A stretch of 56,721 bases of DNA from Proteobacteria bacterium UBA5122 (GTDB lineage: Bacteria; Pseudomonadota; Gammaproteobacteria; Tenderiales; Tenderiaceae). Both the position numbers and the translations under genes were made by a program. Below, piece by piece: positions 43,110-52,687 of this stretch; position 1 is the stretch's first letter; every line of letters starts with the position of its first letter. The notes below the pieces were generated by a model. The model worked only from the letters and a program-made list of their open reading frames with translations. It was not told the origin of the DNA and did not search any database. The DNA lies in assembly GCA_002415485.1 (NCBI GenBank), contig DHYU01000042.1:61317-118037 (forward strand), written 5' to 3'.

Positions 43110-44006
43110 TCACGCTGGCCACAACCATGCCGCACCGCGCACACCACTGGAATCGCCATGTTTGGCCTTCACCAGCCGCGTCGAGACCGCATCTGAAAAC
43201 ACATATTTATCCCACAACAGGGGCACCCGCCGATACAGGGCATCGACATTGGAGACACCACCGCCGAGCACGATCACCTCTGGGTCGATCACATTCATCA
43301 CCGTGGCCAGGGCACGCGCCAGACGATCCTCATAACGCGCCATCGTCGCCTCAGCCAAGGGTTCCCCACGGCCGGCGCGACGCGCCAGCTCCTCGGCCGA
43401 ACGACGCTGCCGCGTCAGATCATAATGGTCATGACTCAGCGCCGGGCCACTGAGGAAGGTCTCGATACAGCCGTATTTACCGCAATAACACACCGGCCCT
43501 GGCAACTCATCCCAACGCGGCCACGGCATCGGATTATGCCCCCACTCACCGGTGATGGCATTGGCACCACGCAGCAGCTGACCATTGATCACGATGCCAC
43601 CACCCACACCCGTGCCGAGGATCACACCAAAGACCGTGCCCGCCCCCTTCGCGGCGCCATCGACCGACTCAGACAGGGCAAAACAATCGGCATCATTGGC
43701 GATCCGCACCTCGCGCGACAGCGCCCGTTCCATGTCTTCGCGCAAATGATGGCCAATCAACCACACCGAATTGGAATTTTTGATCAGACCCGTGGCCGGT
43801 GAAATCGCGCCAGGGGTGCCAATGCCCACTGTGCCCTCGCAGCCCAGCTTCGCCTCCACCTTGCGGACCATCGCCGTCAACGCCGCCACGGTATCGTCAT
43901 AGTTGCCTCGCGGACTCACCACCCGATGCCGGTACAACTCCGTGCCGTCATCGTCCAAGGCGATGGCCTCGATCTTGGTACCACCGAGATCAATTCCTAT
44001 CCGCAT
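43110..44006 (-). CDS. mak: ROK-family fructokinase, Mak-like
   Basis: A 298-residue sugar kinase close to E. coli Mak (manno/fructokinase) along its length. It shows DLGGTKIEAIAL (phosphate 1), GTPGAISPATG, the catalytic Asp in IANDADCFALSE, ILGTGVGGGIVING, GEWGHNPMPW, and the zinc site CYCGKYGCIE with H before it. It phosphorylates fructose, or mannose and other hexoses. The gene stands 12 bases after ampD on the same strand, so both may be one transcript; sugar recycling from the wall is a possible link but unproven. Confidence 0.9.
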   Translation of the reverse strand: MRIGIDLGGTKIEAIALDDDGTELYRHRVVSPRGNYDDTVAALTAMVRKVEAKLGCEGTVGIGTPGAISPATGLIKNSNSVWLIGHHLREDMERALSREVRIANDADCFALSESVDGAAKGAGTVFGVILGTGVGGGIVINGQLLRGANAITGEWGHNPMPWPRWDELPGPVCYCGKYGCIETFLSGPALSHDHYDLTRQRRSAEELARRAGRGEPLAEATMARYEDRLARALATVMNVIDPEVIVLGGGVSNVDALYRRVPLLWDKYVFSDAVSTRLVKAKHGDSSGVRGAAWLWPA

Positions 44007-44018
44007 TCCACACCCCCG

Positions 44019-44579
44019 TCACTGTTGTGAAGTCATCAACATACTGCGAAAACGTGGCCAATCGAAGGCCGGCCCCGGGTCTGTCTTGCGGCCCGGCGCG
44101 ATGTCACTGTGACCGACAATCCGCCCCGTATCCAAGCCCGGATAAAACGCACACAAACACGTCACCACGGCCGCCAGGCACGCGTATTGCGCATCTTCAT
44201 AAGGCTGATGATCACAGCCCTCCAACTCAATCCCGATCGAAAAATCATTACAGCGTTCGCGCCCTTCATAACACGAGCGCCCCGCATGCCAGGCGCGTTT
44301 ATCGAAAGGCACATACTGCACCAGCTCGCCATCGCGCCGTATCAACAAATGACTCGATACCTCCAGCCCGGCAATCGACTCAAAATAGGGATGCGCCTGA
44401 GGGTCCAGCGCATTACAAAACAACTGGTCGATGTAAGGACCGCCATACTGCTCCGGCGGCAGGCTGATGCCGTGGATGACGATCAGACCCAACGCGCCAT
44501 CGCCCGGCCGCGCATCGCAATTGGGCGATACGACCTTGCGTGCCGTATTGATCCAACCTTCGTCTATCCTCATCTCCAT
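44019..44579 (-). CDS. ampD: 1,6-anhydro-N-acetylmuramyl-L-alanine amidase
   Basis: A 186-residue cytosolic amidase of peptidoglycan recycling that cuts L-Ala-peptides from anhydromuropeptides. It has the Zn ligands H36 (VIHGISLP), the later His in GHSDIAPGRKTDPGPAFDW and the Asp in the same segment, plus WHAGRS and the Lys of the AmpD type. No signal peptide is present, as expected for AmpD and unlike AmiD. No ampC, ampR or ampE lies near. Confidence 0.93.
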   Translation of the reverse strand: MEMRIDEGWINTARKVVSPNCDARPGDGALGLIVIHGISLPPEQYGGPYIDQLFCNALDPQAHPYFESIAGLEVSSHLLIRRDGELVQYVPFDKRAWHAGRSCYEGRERCNDFSIGIELEGCDHQPYEDAQYACLAAVVTCLCAFYPGLDTGRIVGHSDIAPGRKTDPGPAFDWPRFRSMLMTSQQ

Positions 44580-44660
44580 AGATTTGCAGTTAACACCGCC
44601 CGCCGGGCAAAGTCCATCAGAATTCCGTCTTATCCCGTCTCACACACGCCCTGCACAAAC

Positions 44661-44690
44661 AAAAAACGGCGCCCTCGGACGCCGTTTTTT
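44661..44690 (-). terminator. Terminator after the Fur-family gene
   Basis: AAAAAACGGCG-CCCTCGGA-CGCCGTTTTTT is an 11-bp perfect stem with T run, 18 bases after the fur-like stop. The symmetry makes it active in both directions in principle, but only the minus strand carries a gene ending here. Confidence 0.9.
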
Positions 44691-44707
44691 ATCAAGCAAA
44701 AACACTG

Positions 44708-45166
44708 CTAATTGACCCGCTGCTGCCTCACTCGAATCACGATTTCGATACCCTCGGCCTCGGTGCCAGGCGGCAGTTGCGGCAACTGCCCGACCAGCAT
44801 CGAATCGGCCGCCACATCCATCAGCTCGCCGGTATCGACATTGTAGAAATGATGATGGGGACGGGTCGTTGTGTCATAAAACACCTTGCTCGGATCGACA
44901 ATCACCTCACGCACCAGGCCCTTGCTCGCAAACAGGCCCAAGGTGTTGTAGACCGTCGCCTTGGAGACCGTCGCCTTTTGTCGATTGACCAGGGCCAACA
45001 CCTGATCAGCACACAGATGCTGCGGTGCCGACAACAGGACCTGCGCAATCTCCACCCGCTGCTGCGTGGGATTGACATCATGCTGGCGCATCAACTCGAT
45101 CACCTCCAGCCGCGTCTGCGGCCAGGTCTGTGGGCAAAACATGTCAGAAGATGAACTTTGATTCAT
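44708..45166 (-). CDS. Fur-family transcriptional regulator (PerR/Irr-like type)
   Basis: A 152-residue regulator with the winged-helix (NPTQQRVEIAQVLLSA, KATVYNTLGLFASKGLV) and dimerisation domain (VFYDTTTRPHHHFYNVDTGELMDV). The HHHF metal site is typical. The structural CxxC pairs of classical Fur are missing; the only Cys are one near the N-terminus and one in HLCAD, so it looks like Irr/PerR-type members without the zinc ribbon. This suggests sensing of haem, peroxide or iron through a different site. It is followed by a strong terminator. The thiO gene upstream ends 50 bases away; its own promoter can lie in that gap. Confidence 0.85.
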   Translation of the reverse strand: MNQSSSSDMFCPQTWPQTRLEVIELMRQHDVNPTQQRVEIAQVLLSAPQHLCADQVLALVNRQKATVSKATVYNTLGLFASKGLVREVIVDPSKVFYDTTTRPHHHFYNVDTGELMDVAADSMLVGQLPQLPPGTEAEGIEIVIRVRQQRVN

Positions 45167-45216
45167 CGCACAATATCCGATTCAGAAAAAGTGTTAATAG
45201 ATCCCAGTACACTACT

Positions 45217-46326
45217 TTAATGGTCAATTATGTCAATAGCCGCCGTGCTGCCGACAGCATACGGCTCGGGTGCCACCACCGGCGTCCGACCGAGGATCTG
45301 ATCGGCCAACAGCCGCGCCGACGCCGGGCCCAACACCACACCGTTACGATAATGGCCGGCATTCACATACAGGCCCTCGATCGTTGGATGGGCGCCGATG
45401 TACGGAATCCCCTGCTCGGTCCCCGGGCGCAGGCCCGCCCAGTGCTTGACCACCGGCGCATGTTTCAACGCCGGCACCAATTGTTCGGCCGAGGCGCGCA
45501 GATCGGCCGCGGCCTCGTCGGTCGTGACCTTGTCAAAGCCCACCTTCTCCAGCGTCGAGCCGACCAGGATATGGCCATCCCGGCGCGGGATCACGTAGCG
45601 GCTCTGCACCATCACCATGCGTCGCAACAGGCCCGGTTCGGCGCGATACAACAACATCTGACCACGCACCGGTTCGATCGCCACCGCGGCCGAGGTCTGC
45701 GCCAACAGCGCCGAGGTCCAGGCACCACCGGCCACTACCACCCGCTCTGCCGCAATACGCTGACCGGCCGCCCACACACCCTGAATCACACCATCGTGTT
45801 CGACAAACCCATCCACCGCCGCGCCCGTGCGAAACACCACGCCACGGGCGCGCAGGTCCGCTGCCAGCGCCTGCAACAGGCGCGGATTACGCACCTGCCG
45901 CACCTCGGGCATCCAGATCGCCGCCGGTTTTAACGCCGTCGTCGCCGGTTCTATCGCCGCCAGCCCTGCCGCATCCACCCGCGTCACGGTTTGCCCGAAG
46001 CGCGCACCCCAGGCCAACGCGGTCGCAATCTCGGCCTCATCGGCAAACACCAGCATCCCGCTGTCGAGCAGCTCAGGATCAATCCCGCTGTGCTCGGCCA
46101 ACGCCGCCGCCAAGGCCGGATACATGGACTGACTGGCGCGCGCCAGCACATTGACCTCATCCGGATAACGCCACGGATTCAACGGCGAGATGATGCCGCC
46201 CCCGGCCCACGACGACTCGCGCCCGACCTCGCCACGCTCAATGATCTCCACATCCAACCCGGCCAGACAGAGTTCACGCGCCACCAACATGCCGGAGATT
46301 CCGGCGCCAATTACGATTGTTTTCAT
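45217..46326 (-). CDS. thiO: Glycine oxidase
   Basis: A 369-residue FAD amine oxidase that oxidises glycine to the imine needed for the thiazole ring of thiamine. FAD binding is by VIGAGISGMLVARELCLAG at residues 4-22. Also present are GIISPLNPWRYPD, GGAWTSALLAQ, QMLLYRAEPGLL, DGHILVGSTLEKVGFDK and GLRPGTEQGIPYIG. The start at 46326 begins MKTIVIGAG; a longer frame adds 16 residues of no value. No other thi genes are nearby. As in Pseudomonas it neighbours the minor pilin operon. Confidence 0.9.
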   Translation of the reverse strand: MKTIVIGAGISGMLVARELCLAGLDVEIIERGEVGRESSWAGGGIISPLNPWRYPDEVNVLARASQSMYPALAAALAEHSGIDPELLDSGMLVFADEAEIATALAWGARFGQTVTRVDAAGLAAIEPATTALKPAAIWMPEVRQVRNPRLLQALAADLRARGVVFRTGAAVDGFVEHDGVIQGVWAAGQRIAAERVVVAGGAWTSALLAQTSAAVAIEPVRGQMLLYRAEPGLLRRMVMVQSRYVIPRRDGHILVGSTLEKVGFDKVTTDEAAADLRASAEQLVPALKHAPVVKHWAGLRPGTEQGIPYIGAHPTIEGLYVNAGHYRNGVVLGPASARLLADQILGRTPVVAPEPYAVGSTAAIDIIDH

Positions 46327-46449
46327 GGCGGCCATTATTTCACAAATCGCTTTCCAACTGACGCACCTATACAAATCGATAGCTAAAAATCCCGCATCGA
46401 GCTGTTAGCATTTTGGCCTGTCACGGATGACATCAATACGGATTCAAGG

Positions 46450-46947
46450 ATGAATTCAACCTACCGCCAACGCGGCCTCACCCTGATGGAGGTGCTGGTC
46501 GCACAAGTTGTGCTGTCGATCGGTCTGCTCGGCGTCGCCGCGCTGCAAACCACCGGTCTGCGCACACAGCACTCCGCCCACCTGCACAGCCAGGCCACGC
46601 TGCTCGCGCAGGACATGCTCGACCGCGTGCGCGCCAATCCCCTCGGCCAAACACACTATCTCGGCTTCGACAGCGCCAGCGTCACCCTGACCAATCCCGC
46701 CTGCATCCGCAGCGGCTGCACACCATCACAACTCGCGCAACACGACCTCTTTCAATGGCAACAACACTTCACGCGCACGCCCGCACCGGCACTGCCCAAT
46801 GGCCGCGGCCAGATCATCGACGACGATGACCAGCTGCACGTCATCGTGTTGTGGCGCAGCCCGTATTTTGAGACCAACCAGGCCCATCGCTGCATCGACA
46901 ACCAGGCGGCAGGTGTCAGCTGCATCCAGCTGAGTTTGCGTCGATGA
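46450..46947 (+). CDS. pilV: Type IV pilus minor pilin PilV
   Basis: A 165-residue prepilin-like protein. The type III signal is RQRG|LTLMEVLVAQVVLSIGLLGVAAL: PilD cuts after Gly, and E5 is kept. It belongs to the set of minor pilins that prime the pilus and carry PilY1. First gene of the operon here, though in Pseudomonas FimT and FimU come first; those are missing at this site. It overlaps pilW by 4 bases (ATGA). Confidence 0.9.
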   Translation: MNSTYRQRGLTLMEVLVAQVVLSIGLLGVAALQTTGLRTQHSAHLHSQATLLAQDMLDRVRANPLGQTHYLGFDSASVTLTNPACIRSGCTPSQLAQHDLFQWQQHFTRTPAPALPNGRGQIIDDDDQLHVIVLWRSPYFETNQAHRCIDNQAAGVSCIQLSLRR

Positions 46948-47933
46948 TGAGCCTCCACCGCGCCAGCCCTCGCCAACAACGCGGCCTGAGCCTGATCGAA
47001 CTGATGCTGGCCGCCAGCCTCGGCTTGGTGTTGATGCTCGGCATCGGCAGCCTGTTTTCATCCGGCAAACAGAGCTTCCGGCTGCAGGACAACCTCAGCC
47101 GCATGCAGGACAACGCCCGCTTCGCCCTCGACACGCTCGCCCACTACATCCGCCAGGCCGGCGACCTCGGCTGTAATCATCAGGCCACGATCAACCGCCA
47201 AGTGGCCAGCATCGGCGACTTCCACCCCAGCCTGCGCGGTTATGAACACAGCAACCTACCGACGACGATCTACGGCAACAACGAACTGCGCCCCGGCGAT
47301 ATCGCGCCGCAGACCGACAGCCTCACCATCAGTCGCATGAACTCACCGCAACTGCCGATCATCGACAGCGACGGGCAATACATCCGCACCCAGGCCCACG
47401 GCTTTGGCGACGACATCCGCCGCGGACGACTACTCATGATCAGCGACTGCGAACAGGCCGACATCTTTGCCGTCAGCGACGCCGACGCTGCACTCGGCCT
47501 CATCGAGCATGCAGGGCTCAGCAAGGCCTACAACGATCAGGCGCGCATCGCCCAGCTCGACTACTCCACCTTCTACATCCGCCACACGCACGGCCACTAC
47601 GCACTGATGCGTCGTTATCTCAGTATTCACGGCAATCAGTGGCAGGTCCGCAGCGAAACCATCGCTGAAGGCATTCAGGACATGCAGATCCTCTATGGCG
47701 AAGACCTCGACGGCAATGGCGAGCGCATTCGCTATGTCGACGCCAATCAAGCAAACCCCGCCAGGATCAGCGCCGTGCGCATCCATCTCCTGCTGCGTTC
47801 CAGCGAGGCCGGTCTCAGCGCGCAACCGCACAGCTTCTGGTTCAACGGCGAACTCCATGTTGCCAGTGACCGCTACCTCTATCGCACGTATTCCAAAACA
47901 ATCCATCTGCGCAATCGAGGGCTAAGCTCATGA
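46944..47933 (+). CDS. pilW: Type IV pilus minor pilin PilW
   Basis: A 329-residue prepilin-like protein with QQRG|LSLIELMLAASLGLVLMLGIG. The length is typical of PilW. It shows the family segment DNARFALDTLAHYIRQAGDLGC. It is part of the priming complex for pilus assembly. It overlaps pilV and pilX by 4 bases each. Confidence 0.9.
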   Translation: MMSLHRASPRQQRGLSLIELMLAASLGLVLMLGIGSLFSSGKQSFRLQDNLSRMQDNARFALDTLAHYIRQAGDLGCNHQATINRQVASIGDFHPSLRGYEHSNLPTTIYGNNELRPGDIAPQTDSLTISRMNSPQLPIIDSDGQYIRTQAHGFGDDIRRGRLLMISDCEQADIFAVSDADAALGLIEHAGLSKAYNDQARIAQLDYSTFYIRHTHGHYALMRRYLSIHGNQWQVRSETIAEGIQDMQILYGEDLDGNGERIRYVDANQANPARISAVRIHLLLRSSEAGLSAQPHSFWFNGELHVASDRYLYRTYSKTIHLRNRGLSS

Positions 47934-48436
47934 AGACCACGCAACGCGGCATGGTGTTGATCTTCAGTCTGATGGTCTTACTGGCCCTGACCCTGCTCAG
48001 CGTCAGCGCGATGGACAACGCCTTCACCGCACAGCGCATGGCACGCAACGACCTCAATCTCAACATCGCCTTTCAGCGTGCCGATGCACTCGCCCACCAC
48101 GCCGAACAACAGTTGGCACAACTGAACTGGCAGAACGAACTAGAGCCGCGGTTTGGTCTACAGCCCGGTTATTATCACAACGGCACACAGGAGACAGACC
48201 TCTTCGTGCCCGCGCACTGGCATGCGGATCACAACTGCATCAACGATCCCGCACACCCACAACACGGCTGCTACAAGGTCGAGCTGATCGCATACCGCCC
48301 ACCGCTGCAAATCGGCGATTACCAACAACCACAGGCCGCCACCGTCATCGCCCAGATCAGCAGCCGCGGCCTCGACGAACACGGCCACAGCAGCGCCATC
48401 ATCCAAACCCACTTTCAGTTTCAACCTGCACCTTAA
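47930..48436 (+). CDS. pilX: Type IV pilus assembly protein PilX
   Basis: A 168-residue protein with the PilX start TTQRGMVLIFSLMVLLALTLLSVSAMDN: a G/M cleavage site, no Glu5, and the hydrophobic helix. The C-terminal half carries two Cys (NCIND and GCYKVE) that can form a disulfide. It works with PilV, PilW and PilE as the tip complex. Pilus gene order is conserved. Confidence 0.9.
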   Translation: MKTTQRGMVLIFSLMVLLALTLLSVSAMDNAFTAQRMARNDLNLNIAFQRADALAHHAEQQLAQLNWQNELEPRFGLQPGYYHNGTQETDLFVPAHWHADHNCINDPAHPQHGCYKVELIAYRPPLQIGDYQQPQAATVIAQISSRGLDEHGHSSAIIQTHFQFQPAP

Positions 48437-48444
48437 GTGAAACG

Positions 48445-51400
48445 ATGAGAGGCGCACGCTGCATTCATAGTCTTTTCATCAGCCTGCTGCTGATCCCTTT
48501 TCATACCCACGCCACACCGCTGGCGCAAACGCCGTTATTCATCAGCAGTCATACCCCGCAAAACATTTTCTTTCTGATGGACGACTCCAGCTCGATGCGC
48601 TGGGAGGTGTTGATCGCCAATGATCGCGAAGGCCTGTTCAGTCACAGCCAACTGGATGGCCGTGCGTCTTTCGATGACGGCGGCATCATTCAGCGCAGGT
48701 ACTACACACAAAACGGCGCAGGCATCGAATGTTATTCAGATATCCCGCCCGAGAATTTCACAACCAACGCCGCCTACATCCTCGAACGTGGCGACGAATC
48801 AACACCCTGCTTGATCGCTGCGGAAGAGGAATGGCGTATTCGCAACACCAGCTTCAATCCGTTGTATTACGACCCACAACGCGAATACACGCCGTGGCAC
48901 GGCCATGATATCGACGGCCGTGCCTATCAGAACATGCGCGCATCACAGGCATTGTTAAATCCGTATGATCCAACGGAAGGCAGCATCAATCTGCTGACCG
49001 AATCTGCATTATTGATCAACGGCGCACGGGATTACTTTCAACATCGCGACTGGCGACAGTGGTGCCAACAACACCACATCAATACACAGCGATGCCATGG
49101 CTGGCGTTATTATCTATGGCACGACCTGGATGGCGATGGCCGCTACGACAACGGTGAACAACAACGACATTGGCTGCACGAACTGGACGCAGCGCAACAA
49201 CAAAACTTTGCCAACTGGTTTAGTTATCATCGCAGCCGTAGCCACGTACTCAAACACACCCTCAGTCATACCATCGCCACCAATCATCATGACCGCCTCG
49301 GCTATGCCACGCTGAGTCAGCGCCAGACCATCCAGGTCGATGACAATCTACCGCCCCACCGGCAACGCCTGCTCGATACCATCTTCCGTGCCACGGCCGA
49401 CGGCACAACACCACTGCGCAGCCGCCTGATTCAAACAGGAGAGTATTTTGAAACCGGTGATTTATTTGGCACACGCAGCACCAGCCCGATCATGAATGAG
49501 ACACAAGGTGGTGCCTGTCAGCGCAATCACATCATCGTCACCAGCGACGGTGTGTACGATGACGACGATGCCACCTTGCGGGATGTGCCGCTACCACACA
49601 ATGCCGATGGTGATCACAACACCGCCTACGATGGCCCACCCTATGCCGATGCGTATAACAACACCGTCGCCGACATCGCGATGCATTATTACGAACGCGA
49701 CCTCAGACCGGAGCTGCCTGATCAAGTCGCACCGACCGCCCTCGACCCGGCCAGACATCAACACATCAACACTCACTTCATCACGCTAGGCGTTCACGGC
49801 GAACTCGATGCTGCATTGGCAACAACACCCGAGATGTCGATCACTTGGCCCGACCCACGCCAGCAGCCCTCGGCCAAGATCGACGACCTGCTCCATGCCG
49901 CGATCAACAGTCGCGCCCGCTTTCATACGGCACAGTCACCACAACAACTGGCGCTCGCGGTACAACACTCGAGTGCGGCACGGCAACGCCAGTTCAGTGC
50001 GGGCCGCCCCAGCCTTGACGATAACGCGCGGACGAGCGGTGGCCGGCTGTATCGCACGCATTTCAATAGCCTTGATTGGAGCGGCGATCTGGTCGCGCAA
50101 CGCATGGATGATTCCTCCCAACCGCAGATCCTTTGGCGCGCCGCTGAACGCCTTAATCAACGCCCCGCCGCCGCTGAGACACGCACCATGCTCAGTTATC
50201 GCGATGACGACCACCGCGGTGGCATCGCCTTTCGTTGGTCACAGCTCAGCCCACAGCAACGACACCTGTTGATGGCAGGCGATAATGGTGAACGCGGCCA
50301 GCAACGCCTCAATTACCTACGCGGCGATCAAACACACGAGCAGCAGCACGGTGGTGATTTTCGTACACGCACATCACTGCTCGGCGACATCGTGCACTCA
50401 TCACCGGTGCTGGTCGCCAGCCCGCGCATGCACTACCCGGATCGGTTTCCCTTTGGCAGTGATACACAGCCTTACAGCACCTTTCGTCAGGCACATCAGG
50501 ATCGGCAAACCATGTTGTATGTCGGCGCCAACGACGGCGCGTTGCATGGTTTTGCCGCAAGCAATGGTGACGAACAACTGGCCTACATCCCCAATGCAGT
50601 CTTCGGTGCACTGGCCCAACTCACGTCGCCACACTACAGCCATCGTTATTACGTGGATCAAACACCGACCGTCAGTGATGTATTTATCCGCCACGCCGCG
50701 CTGGGCCATCAATGGCGCACCGTACTCGTCGGCGGCCTCGGCGCCGGTGGTCGTGGGCTATATGCGCTGGATATCACCGACCCACAGCAGTTCAGCGAAA
50801 CAACGCCTGGCAATACCGTGTTGTGGGAGCTCAGTCACGAAGACGATCCAGCGCTGGGATTCACGCTGAGCAAACCAACCATCGCCATGATCACCGATCA
50901 CACCAATACCCCACGCTGGGCCGCGATCACCGGCAACGGTTATCAGTCCGACGATGGCGTCGCGCAATTACTCATTCTCTATCTCGACCCGGACCTGAGC
51001 GATGGCTGGACCCTGGGCCAGGACTATCACCTGATCTCGACACAACGCGGCGATCACATCAATCGCAATGGCCTCTCAACACCGGCAGTGATTGATACGA
51101 ATGGCGACGGCATCGCCGATCGTGCCTACGCCGGTGACCTGCACGGCAATCTGTGGGCCTTTGATCTACATGAGCTGCGCAGTGCGTATGTGCAACAGAG
51201 CCAGCCCGCGCCCCTCTTCAGTGCCACTGACTCCCGTGGTGTGCCTCAGGCCATTACAGTGCAGCCACTGGTGACCACACATCCAACACAACACAATCGC
51301 GACGACAACGCCCCCAATCTGATGATCTACGTCGGTAGCGGCCGTTATCTGAGCATGGACGATCTCAGTGATCGCACAACGCAAAGCTTCTATGCAATAT

Positions 51401-52011
51401 GGGATACCGGCCTCGCGGGCCTCGATCGCACACATCTGGTCAGCCAGCAGATCAGTCAGCTGCGTCATCAACTCAGCCCCACACAACAGGTCGAGGTTCG
51501 ACTGACCAGCGATCAGCGTGTCGCCTACGAAACACTGGATCGCAATCGCCCAGGCCCACAACTCGGCTGGTTGATCGATCTGGATCGAGTCGATGCCGAC
51601 AGCGGCGAACGTGTGATCACCCGCGCGCAACAACGCGGCGACATTATTCTCTTCAGCACCTTCACACCCAAACAGGCACCGTGCGCACAAGGCGGCGACA
51701 GTTGGCTGATGTTCGTCAAGGCCAGCAACGGTGGGCTACCGCGGGTGCCGGCTATCGATCTCGACGGTAATCTGGTTGTTAATAACGATGACCGCGTGCG
51801 CCCCCTTCAACAAACCAGCTCACATGCACCCGCAGGTATTCAACTACCGCAGGCCACTCTCAATGATCTGATCATCACCCCTGACAGCATCATCACCAAC
51901 GGCACCGAAACAGAAATCGATGCTGCAGAACAAGGCCTGATGCGCATCACACTGCCCACGCAGTCCCGTGCCAATCGTCGCCTCAGTTGGCGTGAGCTAC
52001 GGGATCGTTGA
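48445..52011 (+). CDS. pilY1: Type IV pilus tip adhesin PilY1
   Basis: A 1188-residue exported protein with a signal peptide (residues 1-24). The N-terminal part is a von Willebrand A-like domain with the metal site D-D-S-S-S-M (NIFFLMDDSSSMRW) and a later NHIIVTSDGVYDDDD. The C-terminal ~600 residues form the PilY1 beta-propeller (SSPVLVASPR, LYVGANDGALHGFAASNG, GGLGAGGRGLYALDIT). Its Ca site is D-T-N-G-D-G-I-A-D, in LYAGDLHGNLW context. PilY1 caps the pilus, supports extension and twitching, and in Pseudomonas acts in surface sensing. Confidence 0.95.
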   Translation: MRGARCIHSLFISLLLIPFHTHATPLAQTPLFISSHTPQNIFFLMDDSSSMRWEVLIANDREGLFSHSQLDGRASFDDGGIIQRRYYTQNGAGIECYSDIPPENFTTNAAYILERGDESTPCLIAAEEEWRIRNTSFNPLYYDPQREYTPWHGHDIDGRAYQNMRASQALLNPYDPTEGSINLLTESALLINGARDYFQHRDWRQWCQQHHINTQRCHGWRYYLWHDLDGDGRYDNGEQQRHWLHELDAAQQQNFANWFSYHRSRSHVLKHTLSHTIATNHHDRLGYATLSQRQTIQVDDNLPPHRQRLLDTIFRATADGTTPLRSRLIQTGEYFETGDLFGTRSTSPIMNETQGGACQRNHIIVTSDGVYDDDDATLRDVPLPHNADGDHNTAYDGPPYADAYNNTVADIAMHYYERDLRPELPDQVAPTALDPARHQHINTHFITLGVHGELDAALATTPEMSITWPDPRQQPSAKIDDLLHAAINSRARFHTAQSPQQLALAVQHSSAARQRQFSAGRPSLDDNARTSGGRLYRTHFNSLDWSGDLVAQRMDDSSQPQILWRAAERLNQRPAAAETRTMLSYRDDDHRGGIAFRWSQLSPQQRHLLMAGDNGERGQQRLNYLRGDQTHEQQHGGDFRTRTSLLGDIVHSSPVLVASPRMHYPDRFPFGSDTQPYSTFRQAHQDRQTMLYVGANDGALHGFAASNGDEQLAYIPNAVFGALAQLTSPHYSHRYYVDQTPTVSDVFIRHAALGHQWRTVLVGGLGAGGRGLYALDITDPQQFSETTPGNTVLWELSHEDDPALGFTLSKPTIAMITDHTNTPRWAAITGNGYQSDDGVAQLLILYLDPDLSDGWTLGQDYHLISTQRGDHINRNGLSTPAVIDTNGDGIADRAYAGDLHGNLWAFDLHELRSAYVQQSQPAPLFSATDSRGVPQAITVQPLVTTHPTQHNRDDNAPNLMIYVGSGRYLSMDDLSDRTTQSFYAIWDTGLAGLDRTHLVSQQISQLRHQLSPTQQVEVRLTSDQRVAYETLDRNRPGPQLGWLIDLDRVDADSGERVITRAQQRGDIILFSTFTPKQAPCAQGGDSWLMFVKASNGGLPRVPAIDLDGNLVVNNDDRVRPLQQTSSHAPAGIQLPQATLNDLIITPDSIITNGTETEIDAAEQGLMRITLPTQSRANRRLSWRELRDR

Positions 52012-52012
52012 T

Positions 52013-52402
52013 ATGCACCACACGTCCCGCGGCATCACCTTGATAGAACTGCTGATCAGCCTCACGATCATCGGTATCCTCAGCGCCATCGTCTATCCGT
52101 CTTACCAGCAATATCTGCAACAGGTACGTCGCAGCGATGGCCGCATCGTATTAATGGAGATGATGGCCCGCCAACAACGCTATTATCTCGATCACAACAG
52201 CTACACCGTTGAGCTTCGCCAACTCGGTTATCCTCAAGACCATCACATCCAATCCCAAGAAGGCCACTACCGCGTCAGCGCCACCGCATGTGAACCAGGG
52301 CTGGCAAGTTGTGTTCAGCTCACCGCCCGACCGCAGGGCATACACTCCCATGACGCCCCCCTGACACTCGACTCTCTTAGTCGACGCAGCGGCCCCTGGT
52401 AA
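52013..52402 (+). CDS. pilE: Minor pilin PilE
   Basis: A 129-residue prepilin beginning MHHTSRG|ITLIELLISLTIIGILSAIVYPSYQQYLQQVRRSDG. The ATG at 52013 lies 1 base after the pilY1 stop; a longer frame inside pilY1 is rejected. Two Cys in the last third (TACEPGLASCVQ) form the pilin D-loop. The last gene of the pilus operon. Confidence 0.92.
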   Translation: MHHTSRGITLIELLISLTIIGILSAIVYPSYQQYLQQVRRSDGRIVLMEMMARQQRYYLDHNSYTVELRQLGYPQDHHIQSQEGHYRVSATACEPGLASCVQLTARPQGIHSHDAPLTLDSLSRRSGPW

Positions 52403-52687
52403 ATCCCGACACAAAGAGCCTAGAGTGAAAAAAGCCCATTATCGAAACTAGATTCCTAATAAGGAAATAAACCATTAGGACAATTCAAAAACGGTTTTAA
52501 AAAATTCATATATATATCAATCTCAGCTATCACCACTATTTTATGGGCATAGAGATCTCATTTCTCATGACAACAAACACTGCCGAACCAATTTTTAAAG
52601 ACATATTTCGTGGTTTTGCACGACGACTAGGCGTCGATAATTAGCTACACCAACCCAGTTTGCCCCTATTAAGTGGAGAGAGAGCGA
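52403..52687. other. 285-base spacer between pilE and MCP gene
   Basis: AT-rich, with no structured RNA that I recognise. GTCGATAA (52633-52640) resembles the -10 box of sigma-28 promoters, often used by chemoreceptor genes, but the right -35 (TAAA) is not at the proper distance. Confidence 0.4.
52567..52644 (+). CDS. Possible 25-codon ORF
   Basis: ATG to TAG open frame giving MTTNTAEPIFKDIFRGFAR and a short basic end. No ribosome site; may be chance. Listed because its end overlaps the promoter-like box of the MCP gene. Confidence 0.15.
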   Translation: MTTNTAEPIFKDIFRGFARRLGVDN

